Positions 1-7,290 are shown, numbered from the stretch's first letter. The stretch is 11,244 bases of DNA from an uncultured Ruminococcus sp. (GCA_902766115.1 CACXCL010000127.1:1-11244), one strand, 5' to 3'. Notes: generated by a model not told the origin, from the sequence alone. Translations and numbers: made by a program.

Positions 1-17
1 CGTCGGTCCGGGAACTG

Positions 18-46
18 TTGCAAACCTGACCGGAATATGGTATCAT
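18..46 (+). promoter_or_regulatory. Probable sigma70-type promoter of the nucleotidase/oxidoreductase operon
   Basis: A -35-like TTGCAA (18-23) lies 17 bp before a -10 TATCAT (41-46). TG at 38-39 makes an extended -10 (TGnTATCAT). Transcription would begin near base 53, about 30 nt before the first gene. The -35 matches the TTGACA consensus at 4 of 6 positions and the -10 at 5 of 6. The layout resembles the symporter promoter at 8985-9013. It is predicted by eye only, and the end of any gene upstream of the window is not visible. Confidence 0.55.
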
Positions 47-72
47 ATTTCCGAAAAGAATAACAGAATTTC

Positions 73-78
73 GAGGTG
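73..78 (+). promoter_or_regulatory. Ribosome binding site that decides the first gene's start
   Basis: GAGGTG sits six bases before a TTG at 85-87. The GTG at 76-78, an in-frame alternative start, overlaps this site and would leave no spacing. The SD position therefore favours the TTG at 85, giving a 303-residue protein instead of 306. Confidence 0.6.
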
Positions 79-84
79 AATCAA

Positions 85-996
85 TTGTCGCTTGATTTAA
101 ACAACAGGCTTGTTGTGGGAATATCCTCCCGAGCGCTTTTCGATCTTGAGGAGGAAAACCGTATTTTTGAGAACGAGGGTCTCGACGCGTACCGGGAGTA
201 TCAGATCTCTCATGAAAACGATATCCTGCGCCCGGGGACCGCGTTTCCGCTGGTGAAGGCGCTCCATAAACTGAACACCGGAGACGAGAGACTGACCGAA
301 GTCATCGTCATGTCCAAAAACAGCGCGGACACGAGCCTGAGGATATTCAATTCCATCGAGAAATACGGGCTTGACATCAGCCGCGCCGCCCTTGTCAGCG
401 GCGCGTCCATCGCGCCGTATCTTGGCTCCTTCAAGACGGACCTCTTCCTTTCCGCTGACGAGTACGACGTGCAGGAGGCCGTAAACGCCGGCTTCGCCGC
501 GGGTATAATCTGCTCCGGCGAAGAACTGCCCATCGATCCGGATAAGGAGATCGACCAGATCCGCATCGCCTTTGACGGAGACGCGGTCATCTTCTCCGAG
601 GAATCGGAGGAGATATATAAGACGCGGGGTCTCGCCGCCTTCGGCGAGCACGAGAAGCAGAACGCGCAGAATCCTCTCCCCGAAGGACCGTTTGCGAAAC
701 TTCTCAAGACCATATCCCACGTGCAGAAGCAGTTCGGCGAAGACGATATGCCGATCAGGACCGCTCTCGTCACCGCCCGCAACGCCCCCGCCCACGAGCG
801 GGTGATCCGCACTCTCCGGGCGTGGGACGTACGCATAGACGAGGCGTTCTTCCTCGGCGGGATACCGAAGAGCGAGGTGCTGAAGTCCTTCGGCGCCAAC
901 ATTTTCTTCGACGACCAGACGGTGCACACCGACCCGGCCTCGAAGCTCGTTCCCTCTGCCCGCGTTCCGTACAAAAACGGAAGCCGTATCGGCTGA
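85..996 (+). CDS. Cytosolic 5'-nucleotidase, cN-I family
   Basis: Predicted to remove the 5'-phosphate from nucleoside monophosphates (AMP or IMP are typical of the family) in the cytoplasm. The 303-residue protein shows the family features in order: an N-terminal VVGISSRALFDL segment (10-21), the catalytic Asp motif FDGDAVIFSEESE (163-175) that matches the FDGDAVLFSDE signature of animal cN-I enzymes, and a C-terminal FLGGIPKSEVL (257-267) followed by FFDDQ (274-278). There is no signal peptide or membrane segment, and the domain is complete. The start is TTG at 85 with GAGGTG six bases upstream; GTG at 76 is the alternative. The next gene begins 17 bp downstream on the same strand, so it heads the redox operon. 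The family call is strong; substrate preference and the reason for the association are unknown. Confidence 0.88.
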   Translation: MSLDLNNRLVVGISSRALFDLEEENRIFENEGLDAYREYQISHENDILRPGTAFPLVKALHKLNTGDERLTEVIVMSKNSADTSLRIFNSIEKYGLDISRAALVSGASIAPYLGSFKTDLFLSADEYDVQEAVNAGFAAGIICSGEELPIDPDKEIDQIRIAFDGDAVIFSEESEEIYKTRGLAAFGEHEKQNAQNPLPEGPFAKLLKTISHVQKQFGEDDMPIRTALVTARNAPAHERVIRTLRAWDVRIDEAFFLGGIPKSEVLKSFGANIFFDDQTVHTDPASKLVPSARVPYKNGSRIG

Positions 997-1013
997 ACCG
1001 AGGGGGTGTATGA

Positions 1014-2327
1014 ATGAAAAGAAACGTATATTGCGACGTCCCGTCGTTTCTTGACGACAACGCGAAGACCGGAGCGTCGCTCCCGTTTGATGAAGATCTT
1101 TCCGTCCTCGGCTCGGCGCTTGAAGTGGGCTCGAGGACCGCGCCAAACAGACTGGCGTGTCAGGCTATGGAGGGATGCGACGGAGACGCGGACGGCAGGC
1201 CCGGTGAGCTGACCGAGCGGCGGTACCGCAGATTTGCCGCGGGAGGCGCCGGGATAATATGGTTCGAGGCCACCGCAGTCATGCGGGAGGGCAGGGCGAA
1301 TCCCCGTCAGCTTTACATAACCGAAGATAACCTCGACTCGTTCAAGAAACAGGTCGAGGAGATAAAGGAAACCGCGCTGCGGGAGCGCGGACACGAGCCC
1401 CTCGTCATCATGCAGGCGACCCATTCCGGAAGATACTCAAAGCCGGACGGGACTCCCGCGCCGATAATAGTAAAGCACGATCCTCTGCTTGAAAAAGACG
1501 CCGCCGTCGACGACAGCCGTATCGCGACGGACGATTATCTCGAACGGGTGGGCGAATCCCTCGTGAGCGGCGCCAGACTCGCCGAGACGGCGGGCTTCGA
1601 CGGGGTCGATATCAAAAGCTGCCACCGCTATCTGCTGTCCGAGCTGCTGTCCGCGTACGACAGGCCCGGCAGATACGGCGGTCCCTTTGAAAACAGGACG
1701 CGGCTGCTCCGCGAGAGCGTCAAAGGCGCGCTCGGCGCGACGTCTCCGGGATTTATCGTTACCTCCAGGCTCAACGTGTGCGACGGAGTGCCGTACCCCT
1801 CGGGATTCGGAACGGACGGAGAAGGTTCGTTTGATCCGGCGGAGCCCTCGAGACTTGTGAAGGAACTGTCCGCTCTCGGCGTGAAGCTGCTCGATATCAC
1901 CATGGGCAATCCATACTTCAATCCCCACGTGAACCGTCCCTTCGCATCGGGCCCCTACGAGCCGGAGGAGCACCCGCTCCTCGGCGTGAAAAGGGTCCTT
2001 GAGGGAACGGCGCTCGTAAAAAAAGCCGCACCGACCGCGGCGCTGATCTGTTCCGCCGTCTCGTATCTCGGCGTGGCGGCGCCAGGGGTGGTATCCGCTT
2101 ATATCCGTGACGGCGGGTTCGACGCGGCGGGCTTCGGCAGGGAAGCCATCGCCTACCCCGATTTTGCGAAGGATATACTTGACTCCGGAATGATGGACAG
2201 AAGAAAAATCTGCCTCTGTTGTTCCAAGTGCACTGAGATCATGAGAAAACCCGGCGGAACGCCGGGATGCGCCGTGCGGGACAGGGAGATCTACCTCCCC
2301 CTGTACCGGGAACTCTGCGGCGGCTGA
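1014..2327 (+). CDS. Old Yellow Enzyme-type NADH:flavin oxidoreductase with Cys cluster
   Basis: A 437-residue FMN TIM-barrel oxidoreductase, probably reducing an activated C=C bond or oxidising a related substrate. Visible family motifs are PNRLACQAMEG (44-54), THSGR (136-140), and the long signature from GFDGVDIK (194-201) through RYGGPFENRTRLL (220-232). The C-terminus has C400, C403, C406 and C419 (Cx2Cx2Cx12C), a probable [4Fe-4S] site like that of 2,4-dienoyl-CoA reductase, though the usual spacing there is Cx2Cx3Cx11C. The protein stops soon afterwards, so the C-terminal FAD/NAD(P)H domains of the roughly 640-670-residue members (FadH, BaiCD) are absent. Lys201 stands where many OYEs have the first substrate-binding His; His204 keeps the second position. 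The start has GAGGGGG (1000-1006) seven bases upstream. The SDR gene follows after 15 bp. Substrate not predictable. Confidence 0.88.
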   Translation: MKRNVYCDVPSFLDDNAKTGASLPFDEDLSVLGSALEVGSRTAPNRLACQAMEGCDGDADGRPGELTERRYRRFAAGGAGIIWFEATAVMREGRANPRQLYITEDNLDSFKKQVEEIKETALRERGHEPLVIMQATHSGRYSKPDGTPAPIIVKHDPLLEKDAAVDDSRIATDDYLERVGESLVSGARLAETAGFDGVDIKSCHRYLLSELLSAYDRPGRYGGPFENRTRLLRESVKGALGATSPGFIVTSRLNVCDGVPYPSGFGTDGEGSFDPAEPSRLVKELSALGVKLLDITMGNPYFNPHVNRPFASGPYEPEEHPLLGVKRVLEGTALVKKAAPTAALICSAVSYLGVAAPGVVSAYIRDGGFDAAGFGREAIAYPDFAKDILDSGMMDRRKICLCCSKCTEIMRKPGGTPGCAVRDREIYLPLYRELCGG

Positions 2328-2342
2328 TATAGGGAGGAAAAA

Positions 2343-3083
2343 ATGAGAATCGCAATGGTTACGGGCGTCGCCGGCGGGATCGGTTCCGCCACGGCGAAGC
2401 TCCTTCTTGAGAACGATACGGCGGTCGTGGGAATGGACGTGGCTGACGCCGCGCCTGCCGGACTGTCCGGAAACGGGAATTTCACTTATTTCAAAGGCGA
2501 CCTCTCCTCGACCGGAGACAGAGATGCTTTCGTCGCCCTCGCCGTCCGGAAATACGGCAGGATCGACGTACTTGTGAACGTGGCGGGCGTAGCCCCGAAG
2601 GTGCGCCGCGATCTGCTGGAAATGACGGAGGAGAGCTACGATTTCGTCATGGGGATCAACACCAAAGGCACCCTTTTCCTGACTCAGGCGGTATCGCGTG
2701 AGATGATAAAGAACGAAGGAGACTGCCGCGGGTATATCGTCAATATCTCGTCCATGTCCGGCTACACCAGCAGTACGTCCCGCGGCGAGTACTGCGTCAG
2801 CAAGGCGGGCGTCACGATGATCACGACTCTTTTCGCCGACCGGCTCGCCGAGTACGGCATCGCCGTCAACGAGATCCGGCCCGGTATCATCAAAACCGGC
2901 ATGACGGAAAAAGTCAAGGAAAAGTACGACCGCCTCATCGACGGAGGGTTGCTCCCCATAAAGAGGTGGGGCGAGCCGGAGGACGTGGCGCGGGCGGTGC
3001 TGACCCTGTGCGACGGGTCTCTTCCGTACGTTACAGGTCAGTCCGTGGACGTGGACGGCGGCTTCCACATAAGGAGACTGTAA
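2343..3083 (+). CDS. Short-chain dehydrogenase/reductase (SDR), FabG-like
   Basis: A 246-residue classical SDR, the normal length for the family, predicted to interconvert a ketone and an alcohol with NAD(P)(H) in the cytoplasm. It shows the Rossmann motif TGVAGGIG (7-14), NVAG (79-82), Asn106 in the active-site helix, catalytic Ser137, and Tyr150/Lys154 in YCVSK. The later RPGIIKTGM (179-187) and the C-terminal GQSVDVDGG (232-240) are also typical. GGGAGG (2332-2337) lies five bases before the ATG. The stop codon is one base from the ATG of the flavoprotein gene, so the two are probably translationally coupled. It resembles 3-oxoacyl-ACP reductases generally, but a redox operon without fatty-acid genes points to a specialised keto substrate. 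The specific substrate cannot be read from sequence. Confidence 0.9.
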   Translation: MRIAMVTGVAGGIGSATAKLLLENDTAVVGMDVADAAPAGLSGNGNFTYFKGDLSSTGDRDAFVALAVRKYGRIDVLVNVAGVAPKVRRDLLEMTEESYDFVMGINTKGTLFLTQAVSREMIKNEGDCRGYIVNISSMSGYTSSTSRGEYCVSKAGVTMITTLFADRLAEYGIAVNEIRPGIIKTGMTEKVKEKYDRLIDGGLLPIKRWGEPEDVARAVLTLCDGSLPYVTGQSVDVDGGFHIRRL

Positions 3084-3084
3084 G

Positions 3085-4986
3085 ATGAGGATCTTCTCAC
3101 ACCGTGCTCTCGTCGTAGGCTCCGGCGCCGCGGGATACTCCTGCGCGTGCCGGCTGAAGGAGGCGGGAGTGGACGTCGCTCTCGTCACCGAGGGCGTTCT
3201 GTGCGGCACATCCCGGAACACGGGCAGCGACAAGCAGACTTATTATAAGCTCGGTATCGGAGGAGACGTTCCGGACAGCGTCCGGATGATGGCGGAGGAT
3301 CTGTTCCGCGGCGGGTCCGTGGACGGGGACAACGCCCTCTGCGAGGCGGCACTGTCCGTCCGCGCGTTCATGAACCTGTGCGAGCTCGGCGTGGGATTTC
3401 CTGAGGACCGGTACGGTCAGTTCGTGGGATACAAGACCGATCACGACCCAAGGGCGAGAGCGACCAGCGCCGGACCTCTCACGTCGAAGATGATGACGGA
3501 GGCTCTTGAAAAAAGGGCGCGCGAGACTAAAGTGCCGGTTTACGACGGATTCCTCGCCGTGGAGGTATTGAAGCGGGACGACGGAGTCGCCGGACTTCTC
3601 TGTATAGAGACGAAAACGGGGGAGCTCGTCGCCTTCCGCGCGCCGGACGCGGTACTCGCCACCGGCGGACCCGCCGGGATCTACGCCGACAGCGTTTATC
3701 CTGAGTGCCATACGGGGACCGGATCCCTGGCGCTCCTTGCAGGCGCCGCGGCGCAGAACCTTACGGAATGGCAGTACGGACTCGCGTCGGTATCGCCCCG
3801 GTGGAATGTGTCCGGAACGTACATGCAGGTCCTGCCGCGCTTCGTTTCCGTGGACCGGGACGGGACGGAAAGGGAATTCCTTTTCGATTTCTTCCGCGAC
3901 CCGTACCGCGCCATGTCCTGCGTTTTTCTCAAGGGATACCAGTGGCCTTTTGACAGCGCCAGGGTCATGGACGGCTCGTCCGTGATCGATCTGCTGGTAT
4001 ACCGCGAGCGCGTCATGCTCGGCAGACGTGTATACCTTGATTTTACGAAAAATCCCTTTGGGATTAAAAAAATCGACTTTTCAAAGCTCGATCGGGAGGC
4101 GGCAGAATACCTCTCCCGGGCGGGAGCAAACTTCGGCGTTCCGATAGAACGGCTCGAAAAGATGAACATGCCCGCCGTGGAGCTGTACCGCTCGTTCGGA
4201 GTGGATCTTGAAAAGGAAAAGCTTGAGATATCGCTCTCCGCACAGCACATGAACGGAGGCATTTCGGTCGATATGTGGTGGAGAACAAGCGTCCCGGGGC
4301 TTTTCGCCGCGGGGGAGTGCGCAGGGACTCACGGAGTTAAGAGACCGGGCGGCTCCGCGCTGAACGCGGGACAGGTGGGCGCGTTGCGTGCGGCGCGGTA
4401 TATCGCCGCGCACGGAAGGGAGCAGACGGAGGAAGATGTTTTTCTCGCCCTTGCCACGAACGCCCTTGAAAGACATACCGAAGCGCTGCGCGAGGTCTTA
4501 TCCGGCACCGACAACGCCGATTCGCTGATACTGGCGGCGCGCCGCCGCATGAGCGACGGAGCCGGAGCGATCCGCGATCCCGAAAGAATGCGCAAAACTC
4601 TCGCCGAGACGGAGAGAAGCCTCTCGTCGGTCCGGAGCGAGTTGCGTGTTGCCTCCGGGGACAGGCTGTATCTTTACTACAAACTCCGGGACGCTCTTGT
4701 GACGTCGTGCGCGGTGCTTGCAGCAATGATCGATTATTCCGGGAAGGTCGGCTCGTCCCGCGGATCCGCGCTCTATCACAGCAACAGCGGAGCGCTTCGC
4801 GACGGACTTCCGGAGAACTTCCGGTTCATCCCCGGATGCGGAGAATCGGACGGGGAAGTGCAGGAGATACGGTGGGACGGCGAGCGGTTTGTCCCGTCAT
4901 GGAGACCTGTGAGACCCATCCCGGAGGACGACACGTTTTTCGAGAACGTTTGGCGCGGGTACAGAGAAAACGGGAACGTATATTAG
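3085..4986 (+). CDS. FAD-dependent oxidoreductase, fumarate reductase/aspartate oxidase-like flavoprotein
   Basis: A 633-residue member of the SdhA/FrdA/NadB-like FAD_binding_2 superfamily. It has the FAD-binding GSGAAG (12-17), ATGG (192-195), QHMNGGI (387-393) matching the family's H-x-x-(x)-GG active-site region, and VPGLFAAGECAGTHG followed by KRPGGSALNAG, matching the second FAD/substrate segment with its conserved Arg. The SRNTG segment (43-47) replaces the SRSHT motif, so the His that carries covalent FAD is Asn45 and FAD should be non-covalent. Where FrdA has PRD with the catalytic Arg, this protein reads SSVID (298-302). There is no signal peptide, FMN-binding domain or haem motif, so it should be cytoplasmic. 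AAGGAG (3071-3076) lies inside the SDR gene. Fumarate itself is an unlikely substrate; a specialised C=C reductase or dehydrogenase is more plausible. Confidence 0.85.
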   Translation: MRIFSHRALVVGSGAAGYSCACRLKEAGVDVALVTEGVLCGTSRNTGSDKQTYYKLGIGGDVPDSVRMMAEDLFRGGSVDGDNALCEAALSVRAFMNLCELGVGFPEDRYGQFVGYKTDHDPRARATSAGPLTSKMMTEALEKRARETKVPVYDGFLAVEVLKRDDGVAGLLCIETKTGELVAFRAPDAVLATGGPAGIYADSVYPECHTGTGSLALLAGAAAQNLTEWQYGLASVSPRWNVSGTYMQVLPRFVSVDRDGTEREFLFDFFRDPYRAMSCVFLKGYQWPFDSARVMDGSSVIDLLVYRERVMLGRRVYLDFTKNPFGIKKIDFSKLDREAAEYLSRAGANFGVPIERLEKMNMPAVELYRSFGVDLEKEKLEISLSAQHMNGGISVDMWWRTSVPGLFAAGECAGTHGVKRPGGSALNAGQVGALRAARYIAAHGREQTEEDVFLALATNALERHTEALREVLSGTDNADSLILAARRRMSDGAGAIRDPERMRKTLAETERSLSSVRSELRVASGDRLYLYYKLRDALVTSCAVLAAMIDYSGKVGSSRGSALYHSNSGALRDGLPENFRFIPGCGESDGEVQEIRWDGERFVPSWRPVRPIPEDDTFFENVWRGYRENGNVY

Positions 4987-5012
4987 GCAAATGCATATGC
5001 GAGAGGCGAGGT

Positions 5013-5636
5013 ATGAGAAGCAAAGTCGATATAAGCGGAAACTATGAGGAACGGGGAGTAATCGGCACCCGGATCGAGATCGGGGATGGCAGGCTCACTG
5101 TGCTGTGGATGGGTAATCCGGTCCTCGAAACAAAGTTTTCTGCAAAAGCCGAAAAAGACGGATCGGTCACTTTGAAACTGGAAAAAACCGGTCTGCGTTA
5201 TTCCGGCGCCGGTTCCGACTACGCGCGGATCACCTCGGTCGTCTACCGCGACGGCAAACTTGAGACCGTCAGGTATTTTCCCATCACGGGCGAGGACGCG
5301 GAGACGCTGGAACGGACGGAGAACAACCGCTACGGCAATTACGACTTCGCCGACGGGGAGGTCGCCCCGCTTTTGCAGGGCAGATGGAAGTCCGACTCGT
5401 CTTTTGAACTGACGTTCGACGGCGATTCCGTCGTCTGCGGCGACGAGAGCGTGAAATACCGTGTCCTGCGGAGCCGGGGAGGGTCTCCCGGGCTGCTCAT
5501 CACCGACGCGGATCCCGGAAAAAGGGGACTGTTTTACCTTGAGAACGTGACGTTCGCCGGAGATTCGATCCATGCCGTGATCCCGGTGTGCGACGGACCG
5601 CAGATCAATATCGTATTCCGCCGGGCGAGAAAATGA
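5013..5636 (+). CDS. Uncharacterised 207-aa beta-rich protein with possible two-fold repeat
   Basis: I do not recognise this protein. The start is the ATG at 5013 with GAGAGG (5001-5006) six bases upstream. Earlier in-frame starts exist but lie inside the flavoprotein gene and lack this support. It has no signal peptide, transmembrane segment or Cys cluster. The composition is alternating charged and hydrophobic residues, as in beta-strands. Two halves look alike: residues 7-30 (ISGNYEERG, then RIEIGDGRLTV) and 121-142 (LQGRWKSDS, then FELTFDGDSVV). Each half later has a similar strand pair, ITSVVYRDGKLETV (73-86) and LENVTFAGDSIHAV (176-189). This recalls lipocalin-like G-x-W/Y beta-barrel repeats, but that is a guess. 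It sits 26 bp after the flavoprotein gene and 46 bp before the ATPase gene, within the same run. Confidence 0.75.
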   Translation: MRSKVDISGNYEERGVIGTRIEIGDGRLTVLWMGNPVLETKFSAKAEKDGSVTLKLEKTGLRYSGAGSDYARITSVVYRDGKLETVRYFPITGEDAETLERTENNRYGNYDFADGEVAPLLQGRWKSDSSFELTFDGDSVVCGDESVKYRVLRSRGGSPGLLITDADPGKRGLFYLENVTFAGDSIHAVIPVCDGPQINIVFRRARK

Positions 5637-5665
5637 TCCCGCCCCGAAATCAATAAATCCGTCTT

Positions 5666-5673
5666 AAAAGGAG
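5666..5673 (+). promoter_or_regulatory. Ribosome binding site of the DUF853 ATPase gene
   Basis: AAAAGGAG lies nine bases before the ATG at 5683. The 46-bp gap holding it is the longest in the left-hand operon, and I see no convincing -35/-10 pair in it. The ATPase is therefore probably read from the upstream promoter or from one inside the preceding gene. Confidence 0.6.
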
Positions 5674-5682
5674 ACCCTGATC

Positions 5683-7185
5683 ATGTACGTGAAAGAAGAA
5701 GGAAAAATATGGCTCGCCACCGGAACGGAGAAAGTCTGGCTCGACCCCGGGATGGCGAACCGTCACGGGCTCATCGCCGGAGCCACCGGGACCGGTAAAA
5801 CCGTTACCCTGAAGGTGATCGCGGAGTCGTTCTCCGATCTCGGCGTCCCCACGTTCATCGCCGACGTCAAGGGAGACTTGTCCGGCATGTGCGAGCCCGG
5901 CGAGGAAAACAAGCACATACGCCGCTCCATCGACACGATGGGAATCGAAAATTTCGACTACTGCGCCTATCCGGTCCGGTTCTTCGACGTGTACGGCAGG
6001 AACGGTCATCCGGTCCGCACCACCGTGTCGGAAATGGGTCCGGAACTGCTGGGCAGACTTCTCGGGCTGAGCGAGGTACAGATCGGCGTGCTGCGGATCG
6101 TGTTCCGCATCGCTGACGACCGGGGACTCCTGCTTCTCGATCTGAAGGACCTCCGTTCTCTCGTTCAGCATGTGGGCGACAACGCGAACGTGTATAAGCT
6201 TCAATACGGCAACGTGACAGGCCAGTCCGTCGGCGCCATCCAGCGCGCCCTGCTGACCCTGGAGGACGAGGGCGGTGACGTCTTTTTCGGCGAGCCCGCT
6301 CTTGAGATCTCCGACTGGTTTGACTGGGATGAGCAGGGGCGCGGCGTCATGAACATCCTGGAATGTAAGGAACTTTTCCTGCACCCGCTTCTGTATTCCA
6401 CGTTTCTTCTCTGGATGCTGTCCGAGCTTTACGAGATCCTGCCGGAGGCGGGCGATCTTGACAAGCCCAAGATCGCGTTCTTCTTCGACGAGGCTCATCT
6501 TTTGTTCGACGACGCGCCGAAGGCGCTCCTCGACAAGGTGGAGCAGGTGGTCCGTCTCATCCGGTCCAAAGGCGTTTCCGTGTGGTTCATCTCTCAGAAT
6601 CCCTCCGACGTGCCGGAGACCGTGCTGAGCCAGATCGGCAACAGAGTACAGCACGCGCTGAGAGCGTATACTCCCAATGAACAGAAAGCGCTGAGATACG
6701 CGGCGCGTTCGTTCAGGCAGAATCCCGATTTCGATACCGAACGCACCCTCCAGGAGCTCGCCACCGGCGAGGCGCTGGTCTCCGTCCTCGACGGAGACGG
6801 CGTTCCCACGGTGGTCCAGCGGGCGGGGATCCTTCCGCCGAGAAGCTCCATGAACGCCGCCGATCCGTCCGCGATCGAGGACGCGATCAAGTCGAGTCCC
6901 CTCTGCGAAAAATACTCCGCCGCGGTGGACCGTGAGAGCGCCTACGAGATGCTCGTCGCCATCCGCGAAAAGGAGGATGAGGAGAGGAAGAAGAAGGAGG
7001 AAGAAGCTGCCGCGGAAAAAGAGAGAAAAGAAGCGGAAAAGGCGAAAGAGAAGGAAAAGAAAGCGAGATCCCGCCGTCAGAGCCCGGTGGAGAAGGCGGT
7101 GAACTCCGCCGCCACGAGCATCGGCAGGGAACTGGGCAGGTCCATTTTCCGCGGGATCTTTGGAAACATCGGAAGAAGGAAGTGA
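5683..7185 (+). CDS. HerA-like/DUF853 P-loop ATPase (YjgR family)
   Basis: A 500-residue P-loop ATPase of the DUF853 family, related to HerA/FtsK-type translocases; E. coli YjgR is about this length. The Walker A motif is GATGTGKT (33-40), the Walker B is IAFFFDEAHLL (264-274), and a WFISQNPSDVP segment follows, typical of the family's sensor region. A conserved IADVKGDLSGM lies after the Walker A motif. Residues about 428-463 form a very charged Lys/Glu/Arg/Ala stretch, probably helical or coiled-coil, and the last 35 residues are basic (SIGRELGRSIFRGIFGNIGRR), a common ending in YjgR proteins. There is no membrane segment. The biological role of the family is poorly known; DNA or nucleoprotein translocation is inferred from HerA. 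It is last in the left-hand run and has no obvious metabolic link to the redox genes. Confidence 0.9.
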   Translation: MYVKEEGKIWLATGTEKVWLDPGMANRHGLIAGATGTGKTVTLKVIAESFSDLGVPTFIADVKGDLSGMCEPGEENKHIRRSIDTMGIENFDYCAYPVRFFDVYGRNGHPVRTTVSEMGPELLGRLLGLSEVQIGVLRIVFRIADDRGLLLLDLKDLRSLVQHVGDNANVYKLQYGNVTGQSVGAIQRALLTLEDEGGDVFFGEPALEISDWFDWDEQGRGVMNILECKELFLHPLLYSTFLLWMLSELYEILPEAGDLDKPKIAFFFDEAHLLFDDAPKALLDKVEQVVRLIRSKGVSVWFISQNPSDVPETVLSQIGNRVQHALRAYTPNEQKALRYAARSFRQNPDFDTERTLQELATGEALVSVLDGDGVPTVVQRAGILPPRSSMNAADPSAIEDAIKSSPLCEKYSAAVDRESAYEMLVAIREKEDEERKKKEEEAAAEKERKEAEKAKEKEKKARSRRQSPVEKAVNSAATSIGRELGRSIFRGIFGNIGRRK

Positions 7186-7219
7186 GCGAAATCCTCCGCG
7201 CTTCGTCGCGAGGATTCGC
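7186..7219 (+). other. Bulged stem-loop after the ATPase gene
   Basis: Starting right after the TGA at 7183-7185, bases 7186-7200 pair with 7207-7219 around the loop CTTCGT. This forms 13 base pairs with one bulged A and one bulged C in the left arm. No U-tract follows, so it is not a classical intrinsic terminator. It may protect the 3' end of the transcript or assist the downstream hairpin. Confidence 0.4.
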
Positions 7220-7290
7220 CGCAAATTGACCTCTTCCGTCACGACTGCAAAAAACAATTCCGAAGCATCAAAGTGACGCCGCTTGATCTG

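Noticed and set aside
1010..1054. A 14-codon open frame beginning ATGAATGA just before the OYE gene
   Set aside because: The ribosome binding site at 1000-1006 is only three bases from this ATG but seven from the ATG at 1014. The peptide has no features, so the OYE start is the better reading.
97..1424. Two overlapping - strand open frames (97-1146 and 210-1424)
   Set aside because: Both are antisense to the nucleotidase and the OYE N-terminus, which carry firm family motifs. Neither has a convincing start signal or recognisable domain.
1437..3233. Open frame of 598 codons on the - strand across the OYE and SDR genes
   Set aside because: It spans two well-supported + genes and the gap between them. 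Its product is rich in Arg/His/Val with no motif, which fits a shadow frame.
4707..5012. In-frame 5' extension of the 207-aa unknown protein (309 aa in total)
   Set aside because: The extra 102 codons overlap the end of the flavoprotein gene in another frame and read as Arg-rich, low-complexity sequence. The ATG at 5013 has its own ribosome binding site.
7186..7219. Intrinsic terminator directly after the ATPase gene
   Set aside because: The stem is bulged and no U-tract follows it. It is kept as a stem-loop, while the hairpin at 7302-7334 is the better terminator.
5650..7257. Long open frame (535 codons) on the - strand opposite the ATPase gene
   Set aside because: It lies fully antisense to a gene with clear Walker A and B motifs. 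Its translation is low-complexity and matches no recognised family. Such frames are expected opposite GC-rich codon third positions.
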